DNA of 53,902 nt from Mesostigma viride (GCA_009746045.1 RPFO01000089.1:1229364-1283265), one strand, 5' to 3'; positions 40,901-53,570 are shown, counted from the stretch's first letter. Notes: a model not told the origin generated them from the letters alone. Made by a program: numbers and translations.

Positions 40901-43900
40901 TGTACGTAGGCCAGCCATGGAGACACCATGGGAGCCTGAATCCTCATCATTAATTACATAAATGCCAACCATGTACGTAGACAAGCCATGATGACACCAT
41001 GGGAGCCTGAATCCTCCTCATTAATTACATAAATGCCAACCATGTACGTAGACAAGCCATGATGACACCATGGGAGCCTGAATCCTCATCATTAATTACA
41101 TACATGCCATCCATGTACGTAGACAGGCCATGATGACACCATGGGAGCCTGAATCCTCATCATTTACTATTCCTTGACATCCATGTACGTAGGCCAGCCA
41201 TGGAGACACCATGGGAGCCTGAATCCTCCTCATTAATTACATAAATGCCAACCATGTACGTAGACAAGCCATGATGACCCATGGGAGCCTGAATCCTCAT
41301 CATTAATTACATAAATGCCATCCATGTACGTAGACGGGCCATGATGACACCATGGGAGCCTGAATCCTCATCATTAATTACATAAATGCCAACCATGTAC
41401 GTAGACAGCCATGATGACACCATGGGAGCCTGAATCCTCATCATTAATTACATAAATGCCATCCATGTACGTAGACGCCATGATGACACCATGGGAGCCT
41501 GAATCCTCATCATTAATTACATAAATGCCAACCATGTACGTAGGCCAGCCATGATGACACCATGGGAGCCTGAATCCTCATCATTAATTACATACATGCC
41601 ACATGTACGTAGACAGCCATGATGACACCATGGGAGCCTGAATCCTCATCATTTATTTTTGACATCCATGTACGTAGGCCAGCCATGATGACACCATGGG
41701 AGCCTGAATCCTCATCATTTTTCTTGACATCCATGTACGTAGGCCAGCCATGATGACACCATGGGAGCCTGAATCCTCATCATTAATTACATACATGCCA
41801 TCCATGTACGTACAGGCCATGATGACACCATGGGAGCCTGAATCCTCCTCATTTACTATTCCTTGACATCCATGTACGTAGCCAGCCATGATGACACCAT
41901 GGGAGCCTGAATCCTCATCATTAATTACATAAATGCCAACCATGTACGTAGACAGCCATGATGACACCATGGGAGCCTGAATCCTCTCATTAATTACATA
42001 AATGCCAACCATGTACGTAGACCAGCCATGATGACACCATGGAGCCTGAATCCTCATCATTAATTACATACATGCCATCCATGTACGTAGACAGCCATGA
42101 TGACACCATGGGAGCCTGAATCCTCATCATTTACTATTCCTTGACATCCATGTACGTAGGCCAGCCATGGAGACACCATGGGAGCCTGAATCCTCCTCAT
42201 TAATTACATAAATGCCAACCATGTACGTAGACAAGCCATGATGACCCCATGGGAGCCTGAATCCTCATCATTAATTACATAAATGCCATCCATGTACGTA
42301 GACGGGCCATGATGACACCATGGGAGCCTGAATCCTCATCATTACTATTCCTTGACATCCATGTACGTAGGCCAGCCATGATGACACCATGGGAGCCTGA
42401 ATCCTCATCATTAATTACATAAATGCCAACCATGTACGTAGACAAGCCATGATGACACCATGGGAGCCTGAATCCTCATCATTAATTACATAAATGCCAT
42501 CCATGTACGTAGACGGGCCATGATGACACCATGGGAGCCTGAATCCTCCTCATTAATTTCATACATGCCAACAACACGTAGACGGGCCATGATGACACCA
42601 TGGGAGCCTGAATCCTCATCATTTTTTCTTTGACATCCATGTACGTAGGCCAGCCATGATGACACCATGGGAGCCTGAATCCTCATCATTTTTTTTCTGA
42701 GACATCCATGTACGTAGGCCAGCCATGATGACACCATGGGAGCCTGAATCCTCATCATTAATACATACATGCCATCCATGTACGTACAGGCCATGATGAC
42801 ACCATGGGAGCCTGAATCCTCATCATTTACTATTCCTTGACATCCATGTACGTAGACGGGCCATGATGACACCATGGGAGCCTGAATCCTCATCATTTTT
42901 TTCTTTGACATCCATGTACATACGTAGGCCAGCCATGATGACACCAATGGAGCCTGAATCCTCATCATTAATTACATACATAAATGCCATGATCATCAAT
43001 GACCCATGGGAGCCTGAATCCTCATCATTAATACATAAATGCCACGGTCCATGTACGTAGACGGGCCATGATGACACCATGGAGCCTGAATCCTCATCAT
43101 TAATTACATAAATGCCAACCATGTACATACACGGGCAATGATGACACCATGGGAGCCTGAATCCTCATCATTAATTACATAAATGCCAACCATGTACGTA
43201 GGCCAGCCATGATGACACATGGGAGCCTGAATCCTCATCATTAATTTCATACATGCCAACAACACGTAGACGGGCCATAATGACACCACGGGAGCCTGAA
43301 TCCTCATCATTTTTTTTCTTGACATCCATGTACGTAGGCCAGCCATGATGACACCATGGGAGCCTGAATCCTCATCATTTTTTTTCTGAGACATCCATGT
43401 ACGTAGGCCAGCCATGATGACACCATGGGAGCCTGAATCCTCATCATTAATACATACATGCCATCCATGTACGTAGACAGGCCATGATGACACCATGGGA
43501 GCCTGAATCCTCATCATTTACTATTCCTTGACATCCATGTACGTAGACGGGCCATGATGACACCATGGGAGCCTGAATCCTCATCATTTTTTTTCTTTGA
43601 CATCCATGTACGTAGGCCAGCCATGATGACACCATGGAGCCTGAATCCTCATCATTAATTACATACATGCCATCCATGTACGTAGACAGGCCATGATGAC
43701 ACCATGGGAGCCTGAATCCTCATCATTTACTATTCCTTGACATCCATGTACGTAGACGGGCCATGATGACACCATGGGAGCCTGAATCCTCATCATTTTT
43801 TCTTTGACATCCATGTACATACGTAGGCCAGCCATGATGACACCAATGGAGCCTGAATCCTCATCATTAATTACATACATAAATGCCAACCATGTACATA

Positions 43901-46900
43901 CACGGGCAATGATGACACCAATGGAGCCTGAATCCTCATCATTAATTACATAAATGCCAACCATGTACGTAGACAGGCCATGATGACACCATGGGAGCCT
44001 GAATCCTCATCATTTTTTCTTGACATCCATGTACATACGTAGGCCAGCCATGATGACACCAATGGAGCCTGAATCCTCATCATTAATTACATACATGCCA
44101 TCCATGTACGTAGACAAGCCATGATGACCCATGGGAGCCTGAATCCTCATCATTAATTACATACATGCCATCCATGTACGTAGACAGCCATGATGACACC
44201 ATGGGAGCCTGAATCCTCATCATTTACTATTCCTTGACATCCATGTACGTAGGCCAGCCATGGAGACACCATGGGAGCCTGAATCCTCCTCATTAATTAC
44301 ATAAATGCCAACCATGTACGTAGACAAGCCATGATGACCCCATGGGAGCCTGAATCCTCATCATTAATTACATAAATGCCATCCATGTACGTAGACGGGC
44401 CATGATGACACCATGGGAGCCTGAATCCTCCTCATTAATTACATAAATGCCAACCATGTACGTAGACAAGCCATGATGACACCATGGGAGCCTGAATCCT
44501 CATCATTAATTACATAAATGCCATCCATGTACGTAGACGGGCCATGATGACACCATGGGAGCCTGAATCCTCATCATTAATTACATAAATGCCATTCATG
44601 TACGTAGGCCAGCCATGAGACACCATGGGAGCCTGAATCCTCATCATTAATTACATACATGCCAACATGTACGTAGACAAGCCATGATGACACCATGGGA
44701 GCCTGAATCCTCATCATTTATTTTATGAGACATCCATGTACGTAGGCCAGCCATGATGACACCATGGGAGCCTGAATCCTCATCATTTTTTTTCTTTGAC
44801 ATCCATGTACGTAGGCCAGCCATGATGACACCATGGGAGCCTGAATCCTCCTCATTAATTACATACATGCCATCCATGTACGTACACGGGCCATGATGAC
44901 ACCATGGGAGCCTGAATCCTCCTCATTTACTATTCCTTGACATCCATGTACGTAGGCCAGCCATGAGACACCATGGGAGCCTGAATCCTCATCATTAATT
45001 ACATAAATGCCAACCATGTACGTAGACAGCCATGATGACACCATGGGAGCCTGAATCCTCCTCATTAATTACATAAATGCCAACCATGTACGTAGACAAG
45101 CCATGATGACACCATGGGAGCCTGAATCCTCATCATTAATTACATACATGCCATCCATGTACGTAGACAGGCCATGATGACACCATGGGAGCCTGAATCC
45201 TCATCATTTACTATTCCTTGACATCCATGTACGTAGGCCAGCCATGAGACACCATGGGAGCCTGAATCCTCCTCATTAATTACATAAATGCCAACCATGT
45301 ACGTAGACAAGCCATGATGACCCATGGGAGCCTGAATCCTCATCATTAATTACATAAATGCCATCCATGTACGTAGACGGGCCATGATGACACCATGGGA
45401 GCCTGAATCCTCATCATTTACTATTCCTTGACATCCATGTACGTAGGCCAGCCATGGAGACACCATGGGAGCCTGAATCCTCCTCATTAATTACATAAAT
45501 GCCAACCATGTACGTAGACAAGCCATGATGACCCCATGGGAGCCTGAATCCTCATCATTAATTACATAAATGCCATCCATGTACGTAGACGGGCCATGAT
45601 GACACCATGGGAGCCTGAATCCTCCTCATTAATTTCATACATGCCAACAACACGTAGACGGGCCATGATGACACCATGGGAGCCTGAATCCTGATCATTT
45701 TTTCTTTGACATCCATGTACGTAGGCCAGCCATGATGACACCATGGGAGCCTGAATCCTCATCATTTTTTTCTGAGACATCCATGTACGTAGGCCAGCCA
45801 TGATGACACCATGGGAGCCTGAATCCTCATCATTAATACATACATGCCATCCATGTACGTAGACAGGCCATGATGACACCATGGGAGCCTGAATCCTCAT
45901 CATTTACTATTCCTTGACATCCATGTACGTAGACGGGCCATGATGACACCATGGGAGCCTGAATCCTCATCATTTTTTCTTGACATCCATGTACATACGT
46001 AGGCCAGCCATGATGACACCAATGGAGCCTGAATCCTCATCATTAATTACATACATAAATGCCATGATCATCAATGACCCCATGGGAGCCTGAATCCTCA
46101 TCATTAAATACATAAATGCCACGGTCCATGTACGTAGACGGGCCATGATGACACCAATGGAGCCTGAATCCTCATCATTAATTACATAAATGCCAACCAT
46201 GTACATACACGGGCAATGATGACACCATGGGAGCCTGAATCCTCATCATTAATTACATAAATGCCAACCATGTACGTAGGCCAGCCATGATGACACTATG
46301 GGAGCCTGAATCCTCATCATTAATTTCATACATGCCAACAACACGTAGACGGGCCATAATGACACCACGGGAGCCTGAATCCTCATCATTTTTTTTTCTT
46401 TGACATCCATGTACGTAGGCCAGCCATGATGACACCATGGGAGCCTGAATCCTCATCATTTTTTTTCTGAGACATCCATGTACGTAGGCCAGCCATGATG
46501 ACACCATGGGAGCCTGAATCCTCATCATTAAATACATACATGCCATCCATGTACGTAGACAGGCCATGATGACACCATGGGAGCCTGAATCCTCATCATT
46601 TACTATTCCTTGACATCCATGTACGTAGACGGGCCATGATGACACCATGGGAGCCTGAATCCTCATCATTTTTTTTTCTTTGACATCCATGTACATACGT
46701 AGGCCAGCCATGATGACACCAATGGAGCCTGAATTCTCATCATTAATTACATACATGCCATCCATGTACGTAGACAGGCCATGACATCTGACACCATGGG
46801 AGCCTGAATCCTCATCATTTACTATTCCTTGACATCCATGTACGTAGACGGGCCATGATGACACCATGGGAGCCTGAATCCTCATCATTTTTTTTTCTTT

Positions 46901-49493
46901 GACATCCATGTACATACGTAGGCCAGCCATGATGACACCAATGGAGCCTGAATCCTCATCATTAATTACATACATAAATGCCAACCATGTACATACACGG
47001 GCAATGATGACACCAATGGAGCCTGAATCCTCATCATTAATTACATAAATGCCAACCATGTACATACACGGGCAATGATGACACCATGGGAGCCTGAATC
47101 CTCATCATTTTTTTTTTCTTTGACATCCATGTACATACGTAGGCCAGCCATGATGACACCAATGGAGCCTGAATCCTCATCATTAATTACATACATGCCA
47201 TCCATGTACGTAGACAAGCCATGATGACACCATGGGAGCCTGAATCCTCATCATTAATTACATACATGCCATCCATGTACGTAGACAGGCCATGATGACA
47301 CCATGGGAGCCTGAATCCTCATCATTTACTATTCCTTGACATCCATGTACGTAGGCCAGCCATGGAGACACCATGGGAGCCTGAATCCTCCTCATTAATT
47401 ACATAAATGCCAACCATGTACGTAGACAAGCCATGATGACCCCATGGGAGCCTGAATCCTCATCATTAATTACATAAATGCCATCCATGTACGTAGACGG
47501 GCCATGATGACACCATGGGAGCCTGAATCCTCCTCATTAATTACATAAATGCCAACCATGTACGTAGACAAGCCATGATGACACCATGGGAGCCTGAATC
47601 CTCATCATTTACTATTCCTTGACATCCATGTACGTAGGCCAGCCATGATGACACCAATGGAGCCTGAATCCTCCTCGTTAATTACATAAATGCCAACCAT
47701 GTACGTAGACAAGCCATGATGACCCCATGGGAGCCTGAATCCTCATCATTTACTATTCCTTGACATCCATGTACGTAGACGGGCCATGATGACACCATGG
47801 GAGCCTGAATCCTCATCATTTACTATTCCTTGACATCCATGTACGTAGGCCAGCCATGATGACACCAATGGAGCCTGAATCCTCTTCATTTTCTTAATGA
47901 GAGGATTCAGGTTACATAAATGCCAACCATGTAGGTAGACAAGCCATGATGACACCATGGGAGCCTGAATCCTCATCATTAAATACATAAATGCCATCCA
48001 TGTACGTAGGCCAGCCATGGAGACACCATGGGAGCCTGAATCCTCCTCATTAATTACATAAATGCCAACCATGTACGTAGACAAGCCATGATGACACCAT
48101 GGGAGCCTGAATCCTCATCATTTACTATTCCTTGACATCCATGTACGTAGGCCAGCCATGATGACACCAATGGAGCCTGAATCCTCCTCGTTAATTACAT
48201 AAATGCCAACCATGTACGTAGACAAGCCATGATGACCCCATGGGAGCCTGAATCCTCATCATTTACTATTCCTTGACATCCATGTACGTAGACGGGCCAT
48301 GATGACACCATGGGAGCCTGAATCCTCTTCATTAATTACATAAATGCCAACCATGTACGTAGACGGGCCATGATGACACCATGGGAGCCTGAATCCTCAT
48401 CATTTTTTTTATGAAACATCCATGTACGTAGGCCAGCCATGATGACACCATGGGAGCCTGAATCCTCATCATTTTTTTTTCTTTGACATCCATGTACGTA
48501 GACGGGCCATGATGACACCATGGGAGCCTGAATCCTCATCATTAATTACATACATGCCATCCATGTACGTACACGGGCCATGATGACACCATGGGAGCCT
48601 GAATCCTCATCATTTACTATTCCTTGACATCCATGTACGTAGGCCAGCCATGGAGACACCATGGGAGCCTGAATCCTCCTCGTTAATTACATAAATGCCA
48701 ACCATGTACGTAGACAAGCCATGATGACCCCATGGGAGCCTGAATCCTCATCATTAATTACATAAATGCCATTCATGTACGTAGGCCAGCCATGGAGACA
48801 CCATGGGAGCCTGAATCCTCATCATTAATTACATACATGCCAACAATGTAGGTAGACAAGCCATGATGACACCATGGGAGCCTGAATCCTCATCATTTAT
48901 TTTATGAGACATCCATGTACGTAGGCCAGCCATGATGACACCATGGGAGCCTGAATCCTCATCATTTCTTTTTCTTTGACATCCATGTACGTAGGCCAGC
49001 CATGATGACACCATGGGAGCCTGAATCCTCCTCATTAATTACATACATGCCATCCATGTACGTACACGGGCCATGATGACACCATGGGAGCCTGAATCCT
49101 CCTCATTTACTATTCCTTGACATCCATGTACGTAGGCCAGCCATGGAGACACCATGGGAGCCTGAATCCTCATCATTAATTACATAAATGCCAACCATGT
49201 ACGTAGACAAGCCATGATGACACCATGGGAGCCTGAATCCTCCTCATTAATTACATAAATGCCAACCATGTACGTAGACAAGCCATGATGACACCATGGG
49301 AGCCTGAATCCTCATCATTAATTACATACATGCCATCCATGTACGTAGACAGGCCATGATGACACCATGGGAGCCTGAATCCTCATCATTTACTATTCCT
49401 TGACATCCATGTACGTAGGCCAGCCATGGAGACACCATGGGAGCCTGAATCCTCATCATTAAATACATAAATGCCATCCATGTAATTAATGAT
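37986..49493 (+). repeat. 71-bp satellite array, forward orientation
   Basis: About 160 head-to-tail units. A constant core (GCCATGATGACACCATGGGA, GCCTGAATCCTCATCATT) alternates with a small set of interchangeable linkers: ATTACATAAATGCCAACC, ATTACATACATGCCATCC, TACTATTCCTTGACATCC, TTTTTTCTTTGACATCC, TTTTCTGAGACATCC and a rare GATCATCAATGACC type. Higher-order blocks recur (38180-39350, 42980-43960, 46050-47100). ATGATGA and TCATCAT in each core can pair as a hairpin. Long minus-strand frames are artefacts. Confidence 0.95.
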
Positions 49494-50520
49494 GAGGATT
49501 CAGGCTCCCATGGTGTCATCATGGCCCGTCTACGTACATGGATGTCAAGGAATAGTAAATGATGAGGATTCAGGCTCCCATGGTGTCATCATGGCTTGTC
49601 TACGTACATGGTTGGCATTTATGTAATTAACGAGGAGGATTCAGGCTCCCATAATGTCTCCATGGCTGGCCTACGTACATGGATGTCAAGGAATAGTAAA
49701 TGATGAGGATTCAGGCTCCCATGGTGTCATCATGGCCCGTCTACGTACATGGATGGCATGTATGTAATTAATGATGAGGATTCAGGCTCCCATGGTGTCA
49801 TCATGGCCCGTCTACGTATATGGATGTCAAAGAAAAAAAAATGACGAGGATTCAGGCTCCCATGGTGTCATCATGGCTGGCCTACGTACATGGATGTCTC
49901 ATAAAAAAAATGATGAGGATTCAGGCTCCCATGGTGTCATCATGGCCCGTCTACGTACATGGTTGGCATTTATGTAATTAATGATGAGGATTCAGGCTCC
50001 CATGGTGTCATCATGGCCTGTCTACGTACATGGATGGCATGTATGTATTTAATGATGAGGATTCAGGCTCCCATGGTGTCATCATGGCTGGCCTACGTAC
50101 ATGGATGTCTCAGAAAAAAAATGTGGAGGATTCAGGCTCCCATGGTGTCATCATGGCTGGCCTACGTACATGGATGTCTCATAAAATAAATGATGAGGAT
50201 TCAGGCTCCCGTGGTGTCATTATGGCCCGTCTACGTGTTGTTGGCATGTATGAAATTAATGATGAGGATTCAGGCTCCCATAGTGTCATCATGGCTGGCC
50301 TACGTACATGGTTGGCATTTATGTATTTAATGATGAGGATTCAGGCTCCCATGGTGTCATCATGGCTTGTCTATGTACATGGTTGGCATTTATGTAATTA
50401 ATGATGAGGATTCAGGCTCCATTGGTGTCATCATGGCCCGTCTACGTACATGGGTGGCATTTATGTATTTAATGATGAGGATTTAGGCTCCCATGGGGTC
50501 ATCATGGCTTGTCTACGTAC
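49494..50520 (-). repeat. 71-bp satellite array, inverted orientation
   Basis: From about 49490 (CCATCCATGTA then ATTAATGATGAGG) all units are reverse complements of the preceding ones. About 14 units run to the right arm, ending as the mirror image of the first units of the forward array. Confidence 0.95.
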
Positions 50521-50805
50521 ATGGAGTCATATTGATTCATGGAACAATGAGATACCATTCTTAATTGAAAATTGTTCTTGATACTTTCACATGCATGCCC
50601 GGAATCGTGAATTTGTGCGGGTTTCCATGATGACAATCCTCATTGAATTCTTGAGCACACAATATTGAGCAATTTAGGGGCACTTCGGCAATGTTGACCA
50701 TTTTCATTCATGATCAATAAAATTAACATTTAATGCAATAAATACATATTCCACTCATTTTAATAAACCATGCAAAAACTTTACAAGCACGCTCAAGCTA
50801 GGGGT

Positions 50806-51575
50806 GGGCTGGCATGCACGCGTGGGTGTGGGGGTGGGCTGGCATGCATGCGTGGGTGTGGGGGTGGGCTGGCATGCACGTGTGGGTGTGGGGGTGGGCT
50901 GGCATGCATGCGTGGGTGTGGGGTTGGGCTAGCCTGCATGCGTGGGTGTGGGGGGGGCTGGCATGCATGCGTGGGTGTGTGTGGGGGGCTAGCATGCATG
51001 CGTAAGTGTGGGGGGGGGCTGGCATGCATGCGTGGGTGTGGGGGGGGCTGGCATGCATGCGTGGGTGTGTGTGGGGGGCTAGCATGCATGCGTAAGTGTG
51101 GGGGGGGCTGGCATGCATGCGTGGGTGTGTATGGGGGCTGGCATGCATGCGTGGGTGTGTGTGGGGGGCTAGCATGCATGCGTGGGTGTGTGGGGGGGCT
51201 GTCATGCATGCGTGGGTGTGTGTGGGGGCTGGCATCCATGCGTGGGTGTGTGGGGGGGCTAGCATGCATGCGTGGGTGTGGGGGTGGGCTAGCATGCATG
51301 CGTGGGTGTGGGGGGGGCGGTCATGCATGCGTGGGTGTGTGGGGGGGCTGGCATGCATGCGTGGGTGTGTGGGGGGGCTAGCATGCATGCGTGGGTGTGG
51401 GGGTGGGCTAGCATGCATGCGTGGGTGTGAGTGTGGGCTAGCATGCATGCGTGGGTGTGGGGGGGGGCTAGCATGCATGCGTGGGTGTGGGGGGGCCGGG
51501 GCCGGGGCTAGCATGCATGCGTGGGTGTGGGGGTGGGCTAGCATGCATGCGTGGGTGTGGGGGGGGGCTAGCACG
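50806..51575. repeat. GCATGC minisatellite, right array
   Basis: About 29 units of GCATGCATGCGTGGGTGTG followed by a variable G run, the mirror of 37226-37720 but with extra units and several short multi-unit duplications (for example the CGTAAGTGTG variant occurs twice). Confidence 0.9.
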
Positions 51576-51788
51576 CCCCACCCCTCCATCGGCACAGCCA
51601 GCCTTGTGAGTCTACCCTTAACAACAAGGCTGGTAGGACGACACGCCTGAGCAGCATATGTCATGCCTATCTCAGGCTAATAATGTGTGATTTTGTGCCA
51701 ACAACCAAGTTGTTCCACCCAACAACACATTATAAACCCTCTTCCAAAATGCCCAACAAGCCGGACACGTGGAGGACCACACACGCAG

Positions 51789-51796
51789 TATATAAA
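51789..51796 (+). promoter_or_regulatory. TATA box in the arm, outward-facing
   Basis: GCAGTATATAAAGAG lies 310 bp before an ATG-started frame at 52107. The identical mirrored motif exists in the left arm (36999-37006). It suggests that each arm carries a promoter reading away from the satellite. Confidence 0.4.
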
Positions 51797-52106
51797 GAGA
51801 AAATAAGCTGACTTTTTATCCAGCCAACCTGTGGCTAGCTGCTCTGGTTAGCATGACAAATGCTAACATTTACTCAGTGGGAAAGGTGAAGAGACCATTG
51901 GAACAGCCTACCTGACGCATGTGCCACCAAAGCATTGTGTCCCGCAAAATGCACACTGCCTCCTTTCTAACAAGCACGAGCCGCTCTCTTTAGGAGACAG
52001 GTGCCAGCTCGTCAGTGTCTGGGGAAAATGATGCCGCTGCTTAGGAAGACCGCGTGAATTTCCTCGAACACAACTGTCTATAAAGCAAAAGAAATTTCAG
52101 AGAAGC

Positions 52107-52289
52107 ATGGAAATAAAAGCATTACACCTTCCCGACAGGTTGTGGGCCACGCGCTGCAGCAAGCCAGCCACGTCACAGACGAACTTGCTTAAAAACATCC
52201 AGGAATCCAGCGATGCAGCGCCAGGACCCGCAACTTCATGGCTGCATCTGGCCGGAAAGAAGGCAAAAAGCTTACGCTCAACGAGGTAA
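52107..52289 (+). CDS. Possible first exon of the arm gene
   Basis: The frame (MEIKALHLPDRLWATRC and onward, 60 codons) ends at CTCAACGAG|GTAAGA, a strong 5' splice site at about 52285. In the left arm the same region has a stop from a 2-bp indel, so only the right copy is open. It overlaps the next frame, which begins 131 bp downstream; which is real cannot be decided here. Confidence 0.3.
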   Translation: MEIKALHLPDRLWATRCSKPATSQTNLLKNIQESSDAAPGPATSWLHLAGKKAKSLRSTR

Positions 52290-52612
52290 GAAAGCAGGAA
52301 AGCGCTATCTTAGGACGTTTAATACAAGAACGTACCATAACGGGCATTTATTCGTGCCCAGGCGCACAAGAAAGGCCACCCTTTCATGGAGAGGTCGGGC
52401 GCGCATGGCGCAGGCCTAATGTTATCTTACCGCAAAATGACGGGAAAGGTAAAGATAGCAGCGGGAATTTTTACGGCTTTAGAAACATCATTAAACTAGC
52501 TTCCATTAGGACCATCAAAACTGGCAACAATCGACAATCACACCTGCAGGCATCAATTATACTTTATTCATCCCGACAGAAATTCAGGCCGGACCCCCCC
52601 TGCCGATGGTAA
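52238..52612 (+). CDS. Unknown ORF of the arm, right copy
   Basis: 124 codons from ATG (MAASGRKEGKKLTLNEVRK...). The middle part (RTITGIYSCPGAQE, NVILPQNDGKGKDSSGNFYG) is conserved with the left-arm copy in frame despite about 10% divergence. No family is recognised. It could encode an element protein or be an exon of one. Confidence 0.4.
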   Translation: MAASGRKEGKKLTLNEVRKQESAILGRLIQERTITGIYSCPGAQERPPFHGEVGRAWRRPNVILPQNDGKGKDSSGNFYGFRNIIKLASIRTIKTGNNRQSHLQASIILYSSRQKFRPDPPCRW

Positions 52613-52672
52613 AGAAAAAGAGCCCGCGACATTATAGATCGCAACTATCCCACCATAAATTAGAATCAGTAA

Positions 52673-52870
52673 CTAATTTTCTCCAAGAATCGAGCATTTT
52701 TTCTGCTTTCCGCGAGCCAGATTTGTCACGTTTCGTCTAAAAGCAGTCGCCATGGCCACTTCCGCAAGGGGTGCGCGCACCGTGCACCCACTTTTCACGG
52801 TACGGAGGGTACCGCGGAATTTTTTTGGCGCGGAAAATATTCGCCGCCAAAAATTAACCATGCATGCATG
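52673..52870 (-). CDS. Unknown conserved peptide, copy 3
   Basis: The minus-strand frame (open from 53008) reads KKFRGTLRTVKSGC, then VRAPLAEVAMATAFRRNVTN, LARGKQKKCSILGEN and stop. It is related to 36000-36115 (same end) and to 22290-22526 (same beginning, GTVRTVYNVC ... STLAEVAMA). It faces inward at the outer end of the right arm. Confidence 0.4.
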   Translation of the reverse strand, partial: HACMVNFWRRIFSAPKKFRGTLRTVKSGCTVRAPLAEVAMATAFRRNVTNLARGKQKKCSILGEN

Positions 52871-53227
52871 CCCGTCGTCTCCAAACATTGCATTACATGC
52901 ACGTGACGGCGTGTTCCCTCGGTCATGGTGCGCGGCGGTGCCAGCTGGACTGATGTCATGCCCTCCACGTAGGCTCGTTCTACATTTCAAAACTGATCCA
53001 TGGCGCATAATTAGAATTTTGGAAGGTAGAATCAGGTTCTGAAGGTTCTACATAGTAGCCTAGTAAGGGTACACTAACATGTAGCCCAGTAGTTACTAAT
53101 CCTGCGATCATGACGGAATATACATGTAGTGATACTAATCGATACATGTAGTACACATGGTTGGCGCACAGAATGTTGTACAACCTGCCCTACATGTCGG
53201 AAAAACGCACACTCTGACAAACGTGAT
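52871..53227. other. No gene seen; right flank of the inverted repeat
   Basis: Nothing convincing beyond the open upstream part of the conserved peptide frame. TACATGTAG-type words recur around 53075-53200. Confidence 0.4.
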
Positions 53228-53570
53228 TGAAATATATTGTACAACATCATCACTAACGCTACATCCGGAACTGTTCTAGTGAATAGCATTACAATGTACT
53301 CCCCCGGCAGGTGTGGGTGCCCGAGTACTTGGGAGTCTGAACACGCAGTGTCGACTCCTATTGGTGCAAAGGCATTTTTGTCGTCTCTTCATTTTTTATT
53401 CTCCGTTACCACTATATATTGTACAATAGCATGTAGGATGGTACATCCAGAACTGTTCGAGCGAATAGCAGGGGGATCTACACCCCCGGTGGGGATCTAC
53501 ACCCTACCCAATACCTGGATGAGACCGGCAGTCGCCGTGTCGAATCCTTTTTGCGGCATGTCAGTTTTCA
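53228..53570 (+). repeat. Tandem pair of tRNA-like (Pol III box) segments
   Basis: Two related segments (about 53228-53390 and 53411-53570) share TATATTGTACAA, ACATCC(G/A)GAACTGTTC, GAATAGCA and a late GTGTCGA(C/A)TCC (53348-53358; 53537-53547) that differs by two bases from the B box. An A-box-like TGCCCGAGTACTTGG lies at 53318-53332 in the first. The second is followed by T5. They may be remnants of tRNA-derived SINEs. No cloverleaf was built. Confidence 0.35.

Larger units (their letters stand above)
50520..52781 (-). repeat. Right arm of the giant inverted repeat
   Basis: Reverse complement of 36011-37985, longer mainly because its GCATGC minisatellite (50806-51575) has about 270 bp more. 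The outer limit is at the GTGCGCGCAC palindrome (about 52780), beyond which the two flanks differ. Confidence 0.9.

Noticed and set aside
38191-50401. Long open frames in the satellite encoding NDEDSGSHGVIMA-type repeats
   Set aside because: They arise because the unit lacks stops in some frames. The unit length is not a multiple of three, frames change between units, and equivalent frames occur in both orientations.
37986-50520. Core-plus-variable-linker pattern like a CRISPR array
   Set aside because: Only a handful of linker types recur many times, units are about 71 bp with long cores, no cas genes are present, and the context is eukaryotic. It is a satellite.
37246-51664. HACMLA/RMHASP repeat proteins from the GCATGC arrays
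   Set aside because: The arrays are open on both strands in several frames purely from base composition, and unit lengths vary by 1-3 bp.
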